DNA from: Candidatus Bathyarchaeota archaeon
Lineage (GTDB): Archaea > Thermoproteota > Bathyarchaeia > Bathyarchaeales > Bathycorpusculaceae
Reading direction: 5' to 3'
Assembly: GCA_026014685.1 (NCBI GenBank)
Contig: JAOZHW010000015.1
Location: 62,001-126,000, forward strand
Length of the DNA: 64,000 nucleotides
A model generated the notes under the pieces. The model saw only the letters and a list, made by a program, of their open reading frames with translations, ran no database searches and had not been told where the DNA came from. Below are positions 61,845 to 64,000 of this stretch, in pieces. The first letter of the stretch is position 1, and each line of letters starts with the position of its first letter. The translations under genes were made by a program, and so were the position numbers.

Positions 61845-62339
61845 GCGTTTCCTGCCCTCAGAGGTCGATTTGCCCCTTCCAAACTGTTTTTATGTTTAGT
61901 TTTTTGGCTAGCAATTCCCATTTTTGGGGGGGATACAAACCGATATTTCATTCCATTGTTCACTATACCGTTTTGTGCATTTTAAGTTTTGTTTTATTAC
62001 TCCTTATTAAATAAACTAATTAAACCCATTCTTTAGTACAGGATAGATAAATAGGTATCCCAATAGACAAGACACCGATAACTATGGAAATCCGCTTAAT
62101 CTGGTCTTTTCTAGGCGGTCTTGAAAGCTCTATTCACAACAACCAACGGTTTGTGTGGGCGACTGCGTTTTGGCTTCGGTGGGCTTAAGCGGTTGAGGGG
62201 GTTGTGGATGATTTCGCCTGCAGTTTGGCTTAGTGAGAAGCGGTTTGAAGTTGAGGTCCATTGCGTTTTTTTCTAATGCCCCACTTATGGAACTAAAAGT
62301 TCAACTTAAAGTTCAAAAACAAAAGTCAACATTGAAAAC
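61845..62339. other. non-coding gap before repeat copy 4
   Basis: No gene with support. A 34-codon frame (ATG 62084) has no family or ribosome site. The gap to the metalloprotease gene (62526) runs through repeat copy 4 and a short A+T-rich leader. Confidence 0.5.
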
Positions 62340-62381
62340 CACGCGACGTCTCAGCATCTACCTCCCCTCCCTTATATAAAG
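62340..62381. repeat. dispersed intergenic repeat, copy 4
   Basis: CACGCGACGTCTCA, five variable bases, then TACCTCCCCTCCCTTATATAAAG; 36 of 42 positions match copy 2 (22562-22603). It lies 145 bp upstream of the metalloprotease start on the same strand. TTATATAAAG could be a TATA box with the C-rich stretch as BRE. Confidence 0.6.
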
Positions 62382-62525
62382 CAAAACCCTTAGACGTTGA
62401 TCTTCTGTCACTAACCTATGCTTTTTCGATCTGTTGATTCAGTTTGGTTTTGATTAGAAAGTTTTCGGGGTGGAATTTAGGAAACCTTAAAACGAGTCAA
62501 ACCCGTTCTATTAAAGTAGGATTTT

Positions 62526-63434
62526 ATGAAGTTTTCAGCGATTATGTTAGCGTTTATTCTTTGTTTGGCTGCTTGCTTTAGCGGTGATGTTGCGGTTGGG
62601 CAGGATGGGGATACATATTCTCTGCAGCTTCAAGGCTACGTTTGGAACCACTCGACGCTGTCAGCGCTGGTTGTAACTACAGAGAATGAATCGTGGTGGA
62701 ACCCATCCTACGTCAACGACACACTTCGAGCGGTCGGGCAATGGAACAACGCCCTCGAAGCGTACGCGGGCAACTACACCGATTACGCTTACCTTGCGAA
62801 CCTAAAAATCAACCCGCGTGTCTCCAGTGAAATTCGACCCGGCTACGACCTCTACATTTCATGGGTTGAATCCTCGATAAGCAATATGTCTGATGAGGTG
62901 GGGTTGGCTCAGACTTTTATCCGCGGCGACAACACCATAATAAACTGCACCATAACTCTTGCCGCTAAAACCAATCACGGTGTCGCCCTCAGCGCTACAG
63001 ATATGCAGAATATCGCGTTACATGAGGTGGGACATGGATTAGGGCTGGGTCACAGCAACTATACAGGCGATTTGATGTATTCACTGTACCGTTTGGGTGA
63101 TTCGCCAGTTGCAGTTTCAACTTTGAACGTCTATGGCGTGGCGGCTGTTTTCGGGTGGATGCCTAACCCGTCGGGGTTTTTGCCCATCAGCGGCTGGTTC
63201 AAGCAGAACTCGGTTTCTTTGTCGGCTCAAAATTATGGTTACTTGTGGGTGGCGCCAGAGAATTCTCCGCCGCAGTCATTAGCTGATAATGTTGTGGTTC
63301 AGTTTTTGGTTTTGATGTGGGGGCTTTTGTTGCATCCTGAAATCGGGTTACCCGTGGTTGGTTTAATTTTGCTTTTTGTTGTTTTAGTCCTTATTCCAAG
63401 AAAAAGGAAGCCGACCGTTAAGGTTGACTCATGA
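62526..63434 (+). CDS. secreted matrixin-type zinc metalloprotease with C-terminal anchor
   Basis: 302 residues. Signal peptide (MKFSAIMLAFILCLAACFSG), zinc motif H166-E-x-x-H170-x5-H176 (ALHEVGHGLGLGHS) with the Met-turn at M184 (DLMYS), a spacer, and a C-terminal membrane helix (VVGLILLFVVLVLI) with basic stop RKRK. This is the metzincin/matrixin M10-like arrangement. No obvious propeptide Cys switch is visible. It is probably a surface-bound protease that acts outside the cell. The last 17 bases overlap the convergent MBL gene. Confidence 0.88.
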   Translation: MKFSAIMLAFILCLAACFSGDVAVGQDGDTYSLQLQGYVWNHSTLSALVVTTENESWWNPSYVNDTLRAVGQWNNALEAYAGNYTDYAYLANLKINPRVSSEIRPGYDLYISWVESSISNMSDEVGLAQTFIRGDNTIINCTITLAAKTNHGVALSATDMQNIALHEVGHGLGLGHSNYTGDLMYSLYRLGDSPVAVSTLNVYGVAAVFGWMPNPSGFLPISGWFKQNSVSLSAQNYGYLWVAPENSPPQSLADNVVVQFLVLMWGLLLHPEIGLPVVGLILLFVVLVLIPRKRKPTVKVDS

Positions 63435-64000
63435 ATTCGATGAATTCGCTTTGGGTTCGTGGTTTTAGGACGTAGTTGGTTTTTCTTTCTTTGCCGATGG
63501 TCGAGAAAGGCATTCGACCGTAGTCGTGTCCAGGGTATACCTCGATTGAATCGTCGAGTTTTAAAAGTTTGTTAAAAAGGCTGTCGTAAAGATTTTTTGC
63601 ATTTCCGCCTGGCAAGTCGGTTCTGCCGCATTCGCCAACGAAAAGTGTGTCACCAGTTAAGAGTTTCTCGTTGGCTATTAGCAGGCAGATGCTGTCTGGG
63701 GTGTGGCCGGGGGTATGGATGATTTTTATTGGGATTTTGCCGACGGTTAAGGTGTCGCCGTCTTCGACTTTTAGGTCGCTGTCCAGTTTTGTTTGTTTAT
63801 GGGCAACTGTTTGGGCGGCAAAGAGGGCTTTTAATTCGGTGTTGCCTGCGGTGTGGTCTGAGTGCCCATGGGTGTTGATTATGTATTTTAGTTTCAGGTT
63901 TTGGGTTTTTATGGTTTTGATTATTTCAGAGGCGTTATAGCTGGGGTCAACGACTGCGGTTTCTTTGGTTTCTGTATCAGCTATGAGGTATGAGAAGTTG
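63418..64000 (-). CDS. MBL-fold hydrolase, glyoxalase II/persulfide dioxygenase-like (partial)
   Basis: Runs off the right edge, so its start is not seen; about 193 residues are visible with an open frame to the end. Metal-site motifs: THGHSDHTAG (HxHxDH), HTPGHTPDS, TGDTLFVGECGRTDLPGG and YPGHDYGRMPF. GRTDLPGG and the C-terminal TNYVLKPRTQSEFIEFM fit the glyoxalase II/ETHE1-like group. Thioester or persulfide hydrolysis/oxidation is likely; exact substrate open. Confidence 0.93.
   Translation of the reverse strand, partial: NFSYLIADTETKETAVVDPSYNASEIIKTIKTQNLKLKYIINTHGHSDHTAGNTELKALFAAQTVAHKQTKLDSDLKVEDGDTLTVGKIPIKIIHTPGHTPDSICLLIANEKLLTGDTLFVGECGRTDLPGGNAKNLYDSLFNKLLKLDDSIEVYPGHDYGRMPFSTIGKERKTNYVLKPRTQSEFIEFMSQP

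Noticed and set aside
62084-62188. 34-codon frame near repeat copy 4
   Set aside because: Too short and without support. It shares a 14-mer (GCTTCGGTGGGCTT) with 22622-22635, but several 14-mer matches are expected by chance in 64 kb.
62340-62381. Repeat copies as ordinary promoters
   Set aside because: Copy 4 could serve the metalloprotease gene and copy 2 the ABM gene, but in opposite relative orientation; copy 3 lies between convergent genes. A single promoter role does not fit all.

Overview
This window is archaeal chromosome. It carries aIF6, ribosomal protein LX/eL20, prefoldin alpha, FtsY, the RNase P Rpp21 subunit, a CRM/YhbY protein, PurP-type purine synthesis, an EF-2-family GTPase and the edge of an archaellum operon. 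Frequent TTG/GTG starts, TATA-box promoters, CCA-encoding tRNA genes and the mix of families suggest a Bathyarchaeia-like (former MCG) member of the TACK group. That assignment is inferred from gene content, not from a phylogeny.

Layout. 0-1.1 kb (minus): archaellum genes, a FlaF/FlaG-type protein cut by the window edge preceded by a FlaD/E-like protein. 1.4-3.7 kb (plus): aif6-rplX-pfdA-ftsY operon. 3.7-24 kb: mixed housekeeping and small-module region with two CAU/CUU tRNAs, MsrB, MscS, a cupin, an FbiB-like nitroreductase, a zinc alcohol dehydrogenase paired with an LsrF-family aldolase/thiolase, a PQQ-propeller surface protein, UvrC, MntP, a CrtI-like oxidoreductase, an HTH + membrane PH-domain pair, GDPD and a CorA-like protein. 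It also holds decayed VapBC pieces. 24-35 kb: purC-purP-purP operon, a DUF433/DUF5615 toxin-antitoxin-like pair, a COG2112-type kinase, an EF-2 paralogue followed 2 bp later by an OGG1-type glycosylase, and rnp4-yhbY.

35.3-61.8 kb is a surface-glycan locus. It makes dTDP-L-rhamnose (RfbA, B, C-like, D), UDP-glucose/UDP-glucuronate/probably UDP-xylose (GalU, Ugd, Uxs-like) and probably a 6-deoxy N-acetylhexosamine (PseB/CapD-like plus RmlD-like). It assembles with two GT4 and three other GT2 glycosyltransferases plus a processive GT2, has a Wzx-type flippase and two large multi-membrane GT-C-like proteins, and includes a B12-binding radical SAM enzyme and a DUF3131 protein. The stretch from about 44 to 59 kb looks more A+T-rich than its flanks, as is common for exchanged glycan loci. 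The window ends with a secreted zincin protease and a partial MBL-fold hydrolase.

Most interesting points: (i) the EF-2 homologue has Met where the diphthamide histidine should be and an altered switch I; (ii) a radical SAM enzyme with CX7CX2C spacing sits inside overlapping glycosyltransferase genes; (iii) a family of four short dispersed intergenic repeats has a TATATAAGGGAGGGGAGGTA-like core, one copy being palindromic; (iv) two neighbouring surface/membrane genes are broken at homopolymer runs exactly where a signal peptide or membrane segment continues in the other frame; (v) the two tandem PurP proteins differ in the ATP-grasp glycine loop.
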